A stretch of 64,000 bases of DNA from Nonomuraea dietziae (GCF_014195505.1 NZ_JACIBV010000001.1:1178001-1242000), one strand, 5' to 3'; positions 52,304-61,284 are shown, numbered from the stretch's first letter. Notes: generated from the letters alone by a model not told the origin. Numbers and translations are program-made.

Positions 52304-53356
52304 CTACGCGTGGCCGTCGTCCCCCACGGGGAGCGAGGTCGCGCGAACCACGAGCTGAGGATCGAAACGACCCCGCGTGTCCTCCTCGTCCTCGATGCCG
52401 AGCAGGATCCGGACCGCGCTGGCGCCGAGCGCCGCGGAGGGATGCCGGATGGAGGTGAGCGGCACGATCGCGAAGTCGGCGAACTCTATGTCGTCGTAGC
52501 CGACGAGCGAGAGATCCTCTGGTACCCGGACCCCCGCCACGATGAGCCCGTGCAGGAGCCCGAGCGCGAGCAGGTCGTTGCCCGCCAGGATCCCGTCGGG
52601 GAGGCCGGACCTCGGGCGCTCGAGCAGCGTCCGCGCGACCGTCTCGCCGACCTTCGCGGTCTGGACCTGGACGCGGACGACCTCGAGCGAGGCCGGTGCC
52701 ATGGACTCGGCGACCGCCCGCCTGGCCCCCGCCAGGCGCAGGTCGATGTGGGGGTGCGTGCCGCCCACGAACAGCAGGCGCCGCCGGCCCTGGGCGAGCA
52801 GGTGGGAGGCGGCGAGGTAGCCGCCCCGCTCGTTGTCGCCCGAGATGGCCGGATAGCTGTGCGGGCCCGGGGCGATGCCGACCAGCACGAACGGTGTCCC
52901 CCGCCTGCTCAGCCCGAGCAGTTCCGCCGGAACGTCGCCCACCGGAGCGGCCACGACACCGCTCACTTGCTGGGACTCGAAGAAGTTGATGTAGGCGCGC
53001 TCGCGCTCGGGGCTCTCGTCGCTGTTGGCGACCAGGATGAAGCGGCCGTGCGCGGCGGCCTCCGCCTCCGCGCCCGCCGCGATCTCCGCGTAGACGGGGT
53101 TGCTCGTGCTGGAGACGAGCAGCCCGAGCGCGAGGCTGTGGCCGACGCGCAGCCGCCGCGCCGCGTCGTTGCCGACGTAACCGAGCTCGTCGGCGGCCGC
53201 GAGGACGCGCCTGCGCAGTTCGGGCGAGACCCGGTTGGGCTGGGTGAAGGCGTAGGAGACGGTCGCTCGCGAGACTCCGGCACGCGCCGCGACGTCGCCC
53301 ACCGTGGGGGCGGTACCGTCCGCCTTCGACCGCCGTGGCACCGGTTCAGAGGTCAT
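52304..53356 (-). CDS. LacI family regulator of the second sugar locus
   Basis: 350 residues. Helix-turn-helix: PTVGDVAARAGVSRATVSYAF and the hinge helix VGNDAARRLRVG; effector domain of the periplasmic-binding-protein type with GILAGNDLLALGLL and YDDIEFADF. Divergent from the permease gene with two perfect palindromes GTGAATCGATTCAC between them, its likely operators. Confidence 0.92.
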   Translation of the reverse strand: MTSEPVPRRSKADGTAPTVGDVAARAGVSRATVSYAFTQPNRVSPELRRRVLAAADELGYVGNDAARRLRVGHSLALGLLVSSTSNPVYAEIAAGAEAEAAAHGRFILVANSDESPERERAYINFFESQQVSGVVAAPVGDVPAELLGLSRRGTPFVLVGIAPGPHSYPAISGDNERGGYLAASHLLAQGRRRLLFVGGTHPHIDLRLAGARRAVAESMAPASLEVVRVQVQTAKVGETVARTLLERPRSGLPDGILAGNDLLALGLLHGLIVAGVRVPEDLSLVGYDDIEFADFAIVPLTSIRHPSAALGASAVRILLGIEDEEDTRGRFDPQLVVRATSLPVGDDGHA

Positions 53357-53399
53357 CGGACTCCTTGTCGTCCATGGTCGACTGCAAGCCTAGCGCAGT

Positions 53400-53415
53400 C
53401 GTGAATCGATTCACG
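53400..53415. promoter_or_regulatory. LacI operator 1
   Basis: Perfect 16-base palindrome CGTGAATCGATTCACG with central CG, 44 bases upstream of the LacI start. The TTGACA-like element next to it would serve the divergent promoter. Confidence 0.8.
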
Positions 53416-53462
53416 CCGCGCCATTGACACCCGATCGGGCGACGCGTAATCTGCCCGAAACG

Positions 53463-53480
53463 CTGTGAATCGATTCACAG
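53463..53480. promoter_or_regulatory. LacI operator 2
   Basis: Perfect 18-base palindrome CTGTGAATCGATTCACAG. Its centre is 64 bases, about six helical turns, from operator 1, suitable for a repression loop. Confidence 0.85.
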
Positions 53481-53546
53481 CATGTCATGGAGTTGGCCTC
53501 TCGACGGCCGTACCCCCGCCATGGACATCTGCGAGAGGAGCCACAC

Positions 53547-54482
53547 GTGGCCTTGCCGCATGCGACGACGACACCGTCTGGGATACGGGAGCCCTCCGTG
53601 GCCGGCCGGAGCCGCCGCAAGGTGGGCGTTCGCGCCCCGTGGTGGTTCGTTGTCCCGGCGATCGCGGTCTACCTCTTCATCGTCGTCGTCCCCAGCGTTA
53701 ACGGCGCGCTGTTCTCCTTCACCGACTGGAACGGGCTGCGACCCGACTGGTCGGTGGTCGGCCTGGACAACTACGCCAGGGTCTTCGCGGACCGGACCGC
53801 CCGCGACGCCCTCGTCAACACGCTGGTCCTGGCCGCGGCCGCGACGGTGGTGCAGAACGTCGTCGGGCTGCTGCTGGCCCTCGGCGTCAACAGCATGGTC
53901 AAGAGCCGCTACGTACTCCGCGTGATCTTCTTCGCCCCGGTGGTGCTCACGCCGCTGGTCGCGGGGTACGTGTGGAGCTTCCTGCTCTCGCCCAACGGCG
54001 CGGTCAACGACGCGCTGCGCGCCGTCGGCCTGGGCTCTCTGGCGCACGACTGGCTGGGTGACCCGGACACCGCGCTGTACGCGATCGTCGCCGAGATCGT
54101 CTGGCAGTTCTCCGGCTACTCGATGGTGATCTACCTGGCGGGACTGCAGGCGATCCCCTCGGAGGTGCTGGAGGCGGCCACGATCGACGGGGCGGGCGCG
54201 TGGAGCAAGTTCCGCCGCGTCGTGCTGCCCCTCCTCAACGGCGCGGTCGTGATCAACGTGATGCTCTGCCTGATCGGCGGGCTCAAACAGTTCGACCAGG
54301 TGATGGCCATGACCGGCGGCGGGCCCGGCACCGCGACGGAGACGATCTCCACGACGATCTACAAGAGCGCCTTTTCGCTGGGCGACTTCCCGTTCTCGAT
54401 CGCGCTCGCGGTCGTCATGACCGTGGTCATCGCGGTGCTGGCCGGGATCCAGTTCCGCCTGACGCAGAGGAAGAGCTCCTGA
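53547..54482 (+). CDS. Sugar ABC transporter permease (MalF-like, CUT1)
   Basis: 311 residues from GTG 53547 (GAGAGGAG ahead; the ATG at 53487 has no such site). Six membrane helices; EAA loop LEAATIDGAGAWSKFRRVVLP. Overlaps the MalG-like gene as TGATG. Confidence 0.92.
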   Translation: MALPHATTTPSGIREPSVAGRSRRKVGVRAPWWFVVPAIAVYLFIVVVPSVNGALFSFTDWNGLRPDWSVVGLDNYARVFADRTARDALVNTLVLAAAATVVQNVVGLLLALGVNSMVKSRYVLRVIFFAPVVLTPLVAGYVWSFLLSPNGAVNDALRAVGLGSLAHDWLGDPDTALYAIVAEIVWQFSGYSMVIYLAGLQAIPSEVLEAATIDGAGAWSKFRRVVLPLLNGAVVINVMLCLIGGLKQFDQVMAMTGGGPGTATETISTTIYKSAFSLGDFPFSIALAVVMTVVIAVLAGIQFRLTQRKSS

Positions 54483-55306
54483 TGCACGCGCGATACACCT
54501 GGCGGACGCTCACCCGCGAGGCCACGCTGGTCCTGCTGGCCCTGGTGTTCCTCATCCCGCTGGTCGGCCTGCTCAACGTGTCGCTGAAGTCGCAGGACAG
54601 CCAGACCAGCGCGCTGGCCTTCGACTTCCCGCCCACCCTCGACAACTACGCGCAGGCCTGGGACCAGGCCAGCCTGGGCGCGGCGCTGGCCAACAGCTTC
54701 GCCATCACGGCCGTCAGCGTCGTCCTCATCATCGCCTTCTCCGCTCTGGCCGCCTACCCGCTGGCCAGGGTGACCCGCGGCTGGTCGCGCTACACCTTCT
54801 CCTTCGTCATCGGCGGGCTGCTCATCCCCGGTCAGCTCGCGCTGCTCCCGCTGTACGCGACCATGCGGGACCTGGACCTGCTCGGCTCCGTCTGGTCGGT
54901 GATCCTGATCAACGTCGGGCAGCAGATGCCGTTCTCGGTCTTCCTCTACACGATGTTCCTGCGCGAGCTGCCGCTCGACTACGAGGAGGCGGCCCTGCTC
55001 GACGGGTGCGGCCCGGTGCGCTCGTTCGTCACCGTCGTCTTCCCGCTGCTGCGGCCCGTCACCGGCACCGTGGTGATCCTCAACACCGTCGGCATCTGGA
55101 ACGAGTTCTTCACACCGCTGCTCTACCTGGGCGGCAGCGACAACACCACCGCTCCGGTGGCCATCTACGGCTTCGTCAGCCAGTACGTCTCCCAGTGGCC
55201 GCTCATCTTCGCCGGCCTGGTGATCAGCGTCATCCCGATCCTGGTCGTCTACTTCGCGCTGCAGAAGCACATCATCAAGGGCTTCGCCGGCGGACTCAAA
55301 GGCTAG
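54482..55306 (+). CDS. Sugar ABC transporter permease (MalG-like, CUT1)
   Basis: 274 residues, six membrane helices, EAA loop YEEAALLDGCGPVRSFVTVV, C-terminal LQKHIIKGFAGGLKG. Forms the channel with the 53547 permease. Confidence 0.92.
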   Translation: MHARYTWRTLTREATLVLLALVFLIPLVGLLNVSLKSQDSQTSALAFDFPPTLDNYAQAWDQASLGAALANSFAITAVSVVLIIAFSALAAYPLARVTRGWSRYTFSFVIGGLLIPGQLALLPLYATMRDLDLLGSVWSVILINVGQQMPFSVFLYTMFLRELPLDYEEAALLDGCGPVRSFVTVVFPLLRPVTGTVVILNTVGIWNEFFTPLLYLGGSDNTTAPVAIYGFVSQYVSQWPLIFAGLVISVIPILVVYFALQKHIIKGFAGGLKG

Positions 55307-55328
55307 CCCCCACCCTCAGGAGTCTGAC

Positions 55329-56591
55329 ATGAAGATGATCACAACGTTGGCCTGCCTCGCTCTGGCGGCCACCGCGTGCTCCACCTCGACCGGCGACACC
55401 ACCGGCGCCTCCTCCTCCGACCAGATCCTGACACTGGCCGCGGCGGGTCAGGGTCCGGCCAAGGCCGCGGTCGAGGCGTTCGAGAAGGCCAACCCCGGCG
55501 TCACCGTGAAGACCACCTTCACCGAGGACGACGCCTCCTACCAGCAGCAGCTGCGCACCCAGCTCGCCTCGGGTACCGCGCCCGACGTGTTCCGCATGTG
55601 GCCGGGCGGCGGCAACACGATGGCCGTGCGCGACCTGGGCGAGGACGGCATGCTCATGGACCTGTCGGGCGAGAGCTGGGCGGGCGGGCTGAGCAGCGAC
55701 CTCAAGTCCGTGACCAGCGACCCGTCGGGCAAGGTGGTGGCCGTCCCTGTGACGATCGGCGCCATCGGCGCGGTGTGGAACGACCAGGCCATGCAGAAGA
55801 GCGGGCTGAGCAAGCCGACCACGTGGCCCGAGGTCCTACGGTTCTGCAAGGACGCCAAGGCCAAGGGCGTCGTGCCGTTCGCGCTCGGCCTGAAGTCGGC
55901 GTGGGTGACCCAGCTCGTGCCGTACGCGCTGACCGCCTCCCTCGTCTACGGCCCCAACGCCGGCTTCACCCAGCAGCAGAAGGACGGCAAGACGACCTTC
56001 TCCGCCTCGCAGTGGAAGCAGGCGCTGGAGAAGTACCTGCAGATGCGTGAGGAGGGCTGCTTCAACGACAGTCCCAACGGCGTCGGCTACGACGAGCAGA
56101 TGCAGATGTTCGGCCAGGGCAAGGCGCTGGGCGTGGTGCACGTGCTGTCGGCGGTGCAGTCGGCGGTCGAGTTCGCCCCGCAGGGCACCACCTTCTCGAT
56201 GACCCCGTTCCCCGCGACCGACAGCGCCGACGGCACCTACGTGCCGGTGTCGGTGGGCATCGTCTACGGCGTCAACGCCAAGGCCAAGAACGCGGACCTG
56301 GCCAAGAAGTTCATGCGCTTCCTCGCCTCCCCCGAGGGTCAGGCGCTGTACGCCACGGCCTCGGGCAGCAGCCCGGCGCTGAGCAGCCCCTCCTTCAAGG
56401 CCGACGCGCTGCAGCAGCCGGTGCTCGACGCGGTCGAGTCGGGAAGGTCCACGCTCTACCCGGACCAGGGCTGGCCCAACCCGAAGGTCCAGCAGGAGCA
56501 CCTGACCTCCATCCAGGAGCTGTTCAACGGGACCGTGGACGTGCCCACGGTGCTCACCCGCATGGACGAGGCGTTCGCCTCCGCCAACTAG
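55329..56591 (+). CDS. Sugar ABC transporter solute-binding lipoprotein (family 1)
   Basis: 420 residues. Lipobox LAATAC with Cys17. Family 1 fold: EAFEKANPGVTVKTTF, LASGTAPDVFRMWPG and KKFMRFLASPEGQALYA. Provides the specificity of the LacI-controlled importer; the ATPase is not encoded here. Confidence 0.93.
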   Translation: MKMITTLACLALAATACSTSTGDTTGASSSDQILTLAAAGQGPAKAAVEAFEKANPGVTVKTTFTEDDASYQQQLRTQLASGTAPDVFRMWPGGGNTMAVRDLGEDGMLMDLSGESWAGGLSSDLKSVTSDPSGKVVAVPVTIGAIGAVWNDQAMQKSGLSKPTTWPEVLRFCKDAKAKGVVPFALGLKSAWVTQLVPYALTASLVYGPNAGFTQQQKDGKTTFSASQWKQALEKYLQMREEGCFNDSPNGVGYDEQMQMFGQGKALGVVHVLSAVQSAVEFAPQGTTFSMTPFPATDSADGTYVPVSVGIVYGVNAKAKNADLAKKFMRFLASPEGQALYATASGSSPALSSPSFKADALQQPVLDAVESGRSTLYPDQGWPNPKVQQEHLTSIQELFNGTVDVPTVLTRMDEAFASAN

Positions 56592-56620
56592 CTCCCGCTC
56601 CCCCATCTTCGAAGGAGACC

Positions 56621-56734
56621 ATGACGTTGGGCACCGCCTCGCTCGAGACCATCCCGCCGAACGCGGAGCGTTCCGGCCGCAGCACGCGCCCCGCGCAGTC
56701 CGGCGCGCGGCTCGATCCCCCGGCCGCGCGGTGA
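56621..56734 (+). CDS. 37-residue ORF coupled to the downstream gene
   Basis: ATG 56621 has an ideal GAAGGAG ribosome site. The peptide begins MTLGTASLETIPPNAERSGR and ends LDPPAAR; its TGA overlaps the GTG of the 56731 gene (GTGA). It has no recognised domain. It could be a leader ORF for translational coupling, or the N-terminus of the next gene displaced by an indel. Confidence 0.5.
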   Translation: MTLGTASLETIPPNAERSGRSTRPAQSGARLDPPAAR

Positions 56735-57984
56735 CGGCCGCGGTGGAGACGGGCATGGAGGCCTGTCTGTGGATCACGCCCAAGATCTTCGACGACCTGC
56801 GTGACCCGGGGCCCGGGATGGCGGCGTTCTTCGACCACCACGCCGCCTGGCTGAGCGACCGGCCCGTCACGGTGGTGTTCTGCGCGGGCAACGGCGATCA
56901 CGTGCTCAACTACGCGGGCGGCCACGCCTGGGGCGACCGCTTCGACTGGGCCCGCTACAACTGCTTCGCCCTCGGGCCCGGCGGGCCCGCCGCCATCGCC
57001 AGGGCGCACAACCGCGACTGGCTGGCCCGGGTGCGCGACGGCGGCGAGCGCTCGGCCAACCCGTACTCGGCGGGGCCGATGTTCACCCTCTCCGACCAGC
57101 CCATGGACTACCGCACGCTGGCGGGGATCTACGCGGCCGTGCGGGCGGAGGCGGGCAGGCGCGGGCTCCGGGTGAACCTGCTGGAGTATCTGGAGCCGGG
57201 CCCGGAGTTCTGCCGCAGCGAATGGAAGACCGTCAGGCACCCGGAGGCGGCGGCAGGCTCCGCCGACGCGGGAGGCCACCTGGTCCCCGGGGTCATCGAC
57301 GTGACGGCCCCGCTCTCGGCCGACCCTCGGCCGTATGCCGCCTTCCCCTCCGGCATCCCGTCCGGGCTGCCTGCCGGAGACTTCGTCGCCGCGCAGACGG
57401 CGGCGTTCGCGGCCGACTTCGGGCTGGACGGCGTCATGCTCGGCAACCAGTTCGGCCTGGTCGGGTTCTGGCACCCGGACAACGCGCCACCGCTCACCCC
57501 CGAGCGGTCGGCCGGGATCGAGCGGTTCTTCCTGCGGCTGCGCGAGGCCATGGGCGAGCGCCTCGTCTACTGGATGGACACCTACTGGCGGGCCGAGGTC
57601 GAACGGGCGGCGTGGGGCATGACCGACACCGCCTACCAGACCCTCGACGCGATCCTGGTCAGCACGTTCGCCGTGCTGGTCGAGCGGACCGAGATCGTGC
57701 CCAACCTGCTGAGCAAGGCCGCGCTGGGTCGGCCCCGCCCGCTGCTCGGCCTGGACTTCGTCGACCCCTGGTACTGGTACCGCACCTACCTCGACGACCG
57801 GCGCACCTACCTCTACCAGCGGGAGGTTCTGGCCGCGCACGCCGCCTCCGTGGCCGGTGTCTCCTTCTTCGCCAACGACACCTTCGGCCACTTCGTGCCC
57901 GAAGCCGAGCTGAAGGCCACGCTCGAGGTGGTCAGGAAAGGGGAGTTCAGGAAAGGGGAGATCGGCGCGGCGACCCGGCTCTGA
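56731..57984 (+). CDS. Uncharacterised 417-residue protein of the sugar locus, possible glycosidase
   Basis: 417 residues, no signal peptide. Motifs suggest a TIM barrel: MEACLWITPKIFDDL, VTVVFCAGNGDHVLNY, LRVNLLEYLEPGPEF, FGLDGVMLGNQFGLVGFW, RLVYWMDTYWRAEVE, LLGLDFVDPWYWYRTY, VSFFANDTFGHF. Aromatic residues next to Asp and Glu fit a sugar-binding cleft, but I cannot name a family. It is last in a LacI-controlled operon with a sugar importer, so a role in processing the imported sugar is likely. Confidence 0.7.
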   Translation: MTAAVETGMEACLWITPKIFDDLRDPGPGMAAFFDHHAAWLSDRPVTVVFCAGNGDHVLNYAGGHAWGDRFDWARYNCFALGPGGPAAIARAHNRDWLARVRDGGERSANPYSAGPMFTLSDQPMDYRTLAGIYAAVRAEAGRRGLRVNLLEYLEPGPEFCRSEWKTVRHPEAAAGSADAGGHLVPGVIDVTAPLSADPRPYAAFPSGIPSGLPAGDFVAAQTAAFAADFGLDGVMLGNQFGLVGFWHPDNAPPLTPERSAGIERFFLRLREAMGERLVYWMDTYWRAEVERAAWGMTDTAYQTLDAILVSTFAVLVERTEIVPNLLSKAALGRPRPLLGLDFVDPWYWYRTYLDDRRTYLYQREVLAAHAASVAGVSFFANDTFGHFVPEAELKATLEVVRKGEFRKGEIGAATRL

Positions 57985-57988
57985 CACC

Positions 57989-58042
57989 GGGACGGCGCGG
58001 CGGCCCACATCGCGAAGGCGGCGTAGGCCGCCGCGCCGTCCC
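57989..58042. terminator. Bidirectional hairpin with 17-bp perfect stem
   Basis: GGGACGGCGCGGCGGCC (57989-58005) and GGCCGCCGCGCCGTCCC (58026-58042), loop 20 bases, between convergent genes. It directly follows the stop of the + strand gene and touches the stop of the - strand gene. Confidence 0.8.
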
Positions 58043-58476
58043 TACGTGGTGCGGAGGAGCAGCGACCACAGGCACTGCTTCCTGCGGCCCGCGAGCGGCT
58101 CCGTGAGCGAGGCGGGGCTCAGAACGAGCCCGGTCGCGGCGTGGAGGCGGCGCCTGTGCTGCTCGTCGGCCCCGACGAGCGCGGGGTGATCGGCGTTCGC
58201 GTCCAGCATGCGCCTGGCCGCGGGCATCGTCAGAGCGAGGTCCTGCCACTGCCTGACCAGCGCGTCGTGGAGGTCGCGCGGCCATTCCTCCAGCACCGCG
58301 TCGAGCCTGGCGTCGAACGCCCGGTACCAGCGCCGCTGCACCTCCTGGAGGAAGCCGCCGAAGCCGCCGAACTCGGCGTCGACCTCCACGGCCAGGCCGG
58401 GCGGAACGGTCGTCAGCCCGGAGGCCAGCACGGCATGGACCAGCTCATGGCGGCGATGCACCCGATCCCACGACAT
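58042..58476 (-). CDS. Hypothetical protein divergent from TetR
   Basis: 144 residues from ATG 58476 (GTG 58485 is another option). Sequence has MSWDRVHRRHELVHAVL, an EVQRRWYRAFDARLDAVLEEW segment and LAGRRKQCLWSLLL; mostly helical, no family recognised. It shares a 40-base promoter region with a TetR gene and the palindrome at 58502, so it is probably repressed by that TetR. Confidence 0.7.
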   Translation of the reverse strand: MSWDRVHRRHELVHAVLASGLTTVPPGLAVEVDAEFGGFGGFLQEVQRRWYRAFDARLDAVLEEWPRDLHDALVRQWQDLALTMPAARRMLDANADHPALVGADEQHRRRLHAATGLVLSPASLTEPLAGRRKQCLWSLLLRTT

Positions 58477-58501
58477 CGTGGACACCTACTCTGTGTCGGA
58501 A

Positions 58502-58518
58502 ACATACACACTGTATGT
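58502..58518. promoter_or_regulatory. TetR operator candidate between divergent genes
   Basis: ACATAC-N5-GTATGT inverted repeat, followed by TATACT (58521-58526), a strong -10 just 6 bases before the TetR ATG. The message for TetR is therefore likely leaderless. Confidence 0.65.
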
Positions 58519-58532
58519 CGTATACTTCCCGC

Positions 58533-59153
58533 ATGCCACCTGTCAAGAGTCGTCGTGAGCAGTATTCGCAGGCGACCAAGGCCGCGCTGCTCGAAGCGGC
58601 CACCCGTCGTTTCGCCGAACACGGCTTCGCCGGCACGGCGCTCGAGGATGTCGCGGCCGACATCCAGGCCAGCCGTGGCGCGGTCTATCACCACTTCGCC
58701 AGCAAGACCGCGCTGTTCGAGGCGGTGGTCGAGGCGCTGGAGACCGAGATGATCCGCGAGGTCGTCGAGGCGGTCGCGACGACGCCCGACACCTGGCAGG
58801 CGGCGATGACGGCGATGGAGATGTTCCTCGACCACTGCTGCGACCCCGACTACGGACGCGTGGTCTGGCAGGAGGCGCCCATCGCGCTGGGGTGGAAGCG
58901 CTGGAAGGAGTGCGAGGAGAAGTTCGCCTACGGCCTCATCGAGCAGCTCATCAAGGCGCTCGTCGACAGCGGGGAGGTGCCGCCGCTGCCGCTGGAGCCG
59001 ATGGCCCGCATCACCTTCCACATTCTCGGATCCGCGGGGATGGCGCTGGCCGAAGCCCCCGCACAGGACAAGCGCAGGGTCAGGGACGAGTACTCCGTGG
59101 CGATCAGGCACCTGCTGAACGGAGCGCGCAGGCGGGCGGACAGCCCTTCCTGA
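58533..59153 (+). CDS. TetR family regulator
   Basis: 206 residues from ATG 58533. Helix-turn-helix: EAATRRFAEHGFAGTALEDVA, SRGAVYHHFASKTALFEAVV. C-terminal domain includes LDHCCDPDYGRVVWQEAPIAL. It probably controls itself and the divergent 58042 gene. Reading from an upstream ATG (58515) would place it inside the operator, so 58533 is preferred. Confidence 0.9.
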   Translation: MPPVKSRREQYSQATKAALLEAATRRFAEHGFAGTALEDVAADIQASRGAVYHHFASKTALFEAVVEALETEMIREVVEAVATTPDTWQAAMTAMEMFLDHCCDPDYGRVVWQEAPIALGWKRWKECEEKFAYGLIEQLIKALVDSGEVPPLPLEPMARITFHILGSAGMALAEAPAQDKRRVRDEYSVAIRHLLNGARRRADSPS

Positions 59154-59199
59154 CGCGTTGCGCGGGGGGCGCCGCACCCTGCGGAGGCGGGGTCGGCCG

Positions 59200-60447
59200 T
59201 CATCCCAGGATGAGCTGATACTGCCGGTGGGCGCGCCATTCGACCGTCAGCACGGTGGCGTCGTCCTGCAGCCGTTCGTGCTGGTGCTCGAGGATGGTCT
59301 GGATCAGCCGGCGCAGGGTCTCGGGGGCCGGCACGCCGTCGGCTTCGCGGCGGATGACGAAGTCGATGAAGCGCTCGATGCCGAACCGCTCCCCCTCCGG
59401 GCTCTGGGCCTCGATGATGCCGTCGGTGTAGAACAGCAACCGGTCGCCGGGCTGCAGCCGATAGTGGAGCACGCCGGTGGAGGTCTCCATGCGAAAGCCC
59501 ATCGGGGGGTCGGGGAGGCTGGCCAGGGTGGCGACCAGGCGGCCCTCACGGATCACCAGCGGGGGGTGGTGTCCCCGGTTGACCCAGCTCAGCAGGCCGC
59601 TCTGAAGGTCCAGGGAGGCCAGGATGCCGGTGGCGAAACGGCCGGTGAACTGCTCGGCGATCTCCGCGTCGATGGTCTCGCTGGTCGCGAACAGATCCGC
59701 GCCCTGACGGCGGCTGTTACGGCAGGCGCCCACGGCGAGGGTGGCGGTCAGCCCCGCGGCGGTGTCGTGCCCCATGGCGTCGAAGATCGACAGATGCAAC
59801 GTGTCGCCGTCGATGGCGTAGTCGTAGGCGTCGCCGCCGACGGCGTAGGCAGGCTCGAGAGCGGCGCTGACCACCACGTCGTTGTTGGCGAAGGTCCCCG
59901 GCGGCAGCAGGTTCCACAGCACCTCGGCCGACAGTGCCATGGGGCTGGTGCGCACCAGCTGCGCGTAGGAGTCGCTGTGGGGACGCTTGCTGACGACCAG
60001 CACCGAGATCAGGGCCGCCAGCTGGCTGACCCGCCACTGGATGATCTCCCCGCCCTCCGGGACGGTCACCCCGAGCACGCCGACCCGTTCGGTTCCGTCC
60101 AGCAACGGCGCCCACAACCGCATCGGGCCCTCGCCCGCGGGCGCGTGGGCCCTGTCGGCCGCGTGCGGATCGGAGACGGAGCGCGCCTGGACGATCTCCA
60201 CCTGCCGAAAGGCCCGCCCTGCCATGGTGACGTCGACGCGGATGGGTTCGAGCGGCTTGCCGAACGCGTCGTGCTGGCCCGGCAGCGGCACGAGCAACTG
60301 CTGCTGCAGGTCGGCCACGTAGATCAGGGTCTGGGAGAAGCCGACCAGCTTCGCGTGCTCGGCTACCAGGGCCGGGAGGTCCTCCATCGCGGCCAGGTGG
60401 TGGGCCTGCAACAGGCCGCCCAGCATCCGCTCACCGTCGTTTCCCAC
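59200..60447 (-). CDS. PP2C-type SpoIIE-family serine phosphatase with GAF-like sensor
   Basis: 415 residues. The N-terminal 170 residues form a GAF-like domain. The C-terminal phosphatase has the metal sites GGDAYDYA, DAMGHD, FYTDGIIEAQ and DDATVL. Such proteins dephosphorylate anti-sigma antagonists in partner-switching networks. No anti-sigma or antagonist gene is close, so its partners must lie elsewhere. Confidence 0.88.
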   Translation of the reverse strand: MGNDGERMLGGLLQAHHLAAMEDLPALVAEHAKLVGFSQTLIYVADLQQQLLVPLPGQHDAFGKPLEPIRVDVTMAGRAFRQVEIVQARSVSDPHAADRAHAPAGEGPMRLWAPLLDGTERVGVLGVTVPEGGEIIQWRVSQLAALISVLVVSKRPHSDSYAQLVRTSPMALSAEVLWNLLPPGTFANNDVVVSAALEPAYAVGGDAYDYAIDGDTLHLSIFDAMGHDTAAGLTATLAVGACRNSRRQGADLFATSETIDAEIAEQFTGRFATGILASLDLQSGLLSWVNRGHHPPLVIREGRLVATLASLPDPPMGFRMETSTGVLHYRLQPGDRLLFYTDGIIEAQSPEGERFGIERFIDFVIRREADGVPAPETLRRLIQTILEHQHERLQDDATVLTVEWRAHRQYQLILG

Positions 60448-60495
60448 ATGCCTGCCCTTCTGGCCGGCGGTCCCCTCCGCCTGCAGTGGCTGTCC

Positions 60496-61284
60496 CTACA
60501 GTGGCTCTCCTACCCTTCTGGCGGCCATCGGCTCATCCCGCCCCGGGCGGTTGTGGACGCCAGGGGTGTAGCCGAAGGCGCGGCGGAAGACGTCGATGAA
60601 GGCGCTGGTGGACGACCAACCGCAGCGATGGGCGACCGTGGTCACCGGCAGGTCGTCGGCCAGCATGCGCAGGGCGTGATAGAGGCGTAGCTGGGTGCGC
60701 CACTGGGGGAAGGTCATGCCCAGTTCTCGGCGGAAGAGACGACTGAGGGTGCGCTCGCCTGCTCCTGCGGTGACCGCCAGGGCGGCCAGGCCGCGCGGGT
60801 CCGCGGGGTCACGACGCAGGAGGTCGCAGACGGCCGCGAGCCGAGGGTCGGTGGGGGCGGGCAGTTGGACGGCCTGCTGGGGCGAGGCGCGCAGCTGGTC
60901 GAGCAGGACCGCCCGCAGGCGCAGCTGTTCGGGGGTGTCGTCGTGCGGGCCGCGGGTGCAGGCGAGGATCAGTTCGCGCAGCAGGGGGCTGACGGCCAGG
61001 ACGGTGGGAGCGTCGAGGCCGAGGGGATTGGTGTCGGCGGGCAGGCCGAGCAGGTGCAGGTCGAGGTGGCCGTGGGCGCGGTGGGCGTGGACGCATCCTG
61101 CCGGGACCCAGATGGCCCTGGTGCCCGGGGCGAACCAGGTGCCCGCGTCGGTGGTGACGGCCAGCACGCCGGAGCCCGCGTAGACGATCTGGTGGTCGTC
61201 GTGACGGTGTGCGGCGATGCTCTCTCCCGGAGCCAGCGCCTGGGTGCGGGTGGGCGCCTCGGGAGTGTGGCGGATTTCCGGCAT
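60496..61284 (-). CDS. AraC family regulator with cupin sensor
   Basis: 262 residues from ATG 61284. The cupin-like N-terminal part (ESIAAHRHDDHQIVYAGSGV, WFAPGTRAIWVPAGCVHAH) senses a ligand; the C-terminal AraC domain (GERTLSRLFRRELGMTFPQW, TTVAHRCGWSSTSAFIDVFR) binds DNA. TAAAAT 8 bases ahead of the ATG suggests a leaderless transcript. It is divergent from the MFS gene, its likely target. Confidence 0.9.
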   Translation of the reverse strand: MPEIRHTPEAPTRTQALAPGESIAAHRHDDHQIVYAGSGVLAVTTDAGTWFAPGTRAIWVPAGCVHAHRAHGHLDLHLLGLPADTNPLGLDAPTVLAVSPLLRELILACTRGPHDDTPEQLRLRAVLLDQLRASPQQAVQLPAPTDPRLAAVCDLLRRDPADPRGLAALAVTAGAGERTLSRLFRRELGMTFPQWRTQLRLYHALRMLADDLPVTTVAHRCGWSSTSAFIDVFRRAFGYTPGVHNRPGRDEPMAARRVGEPL

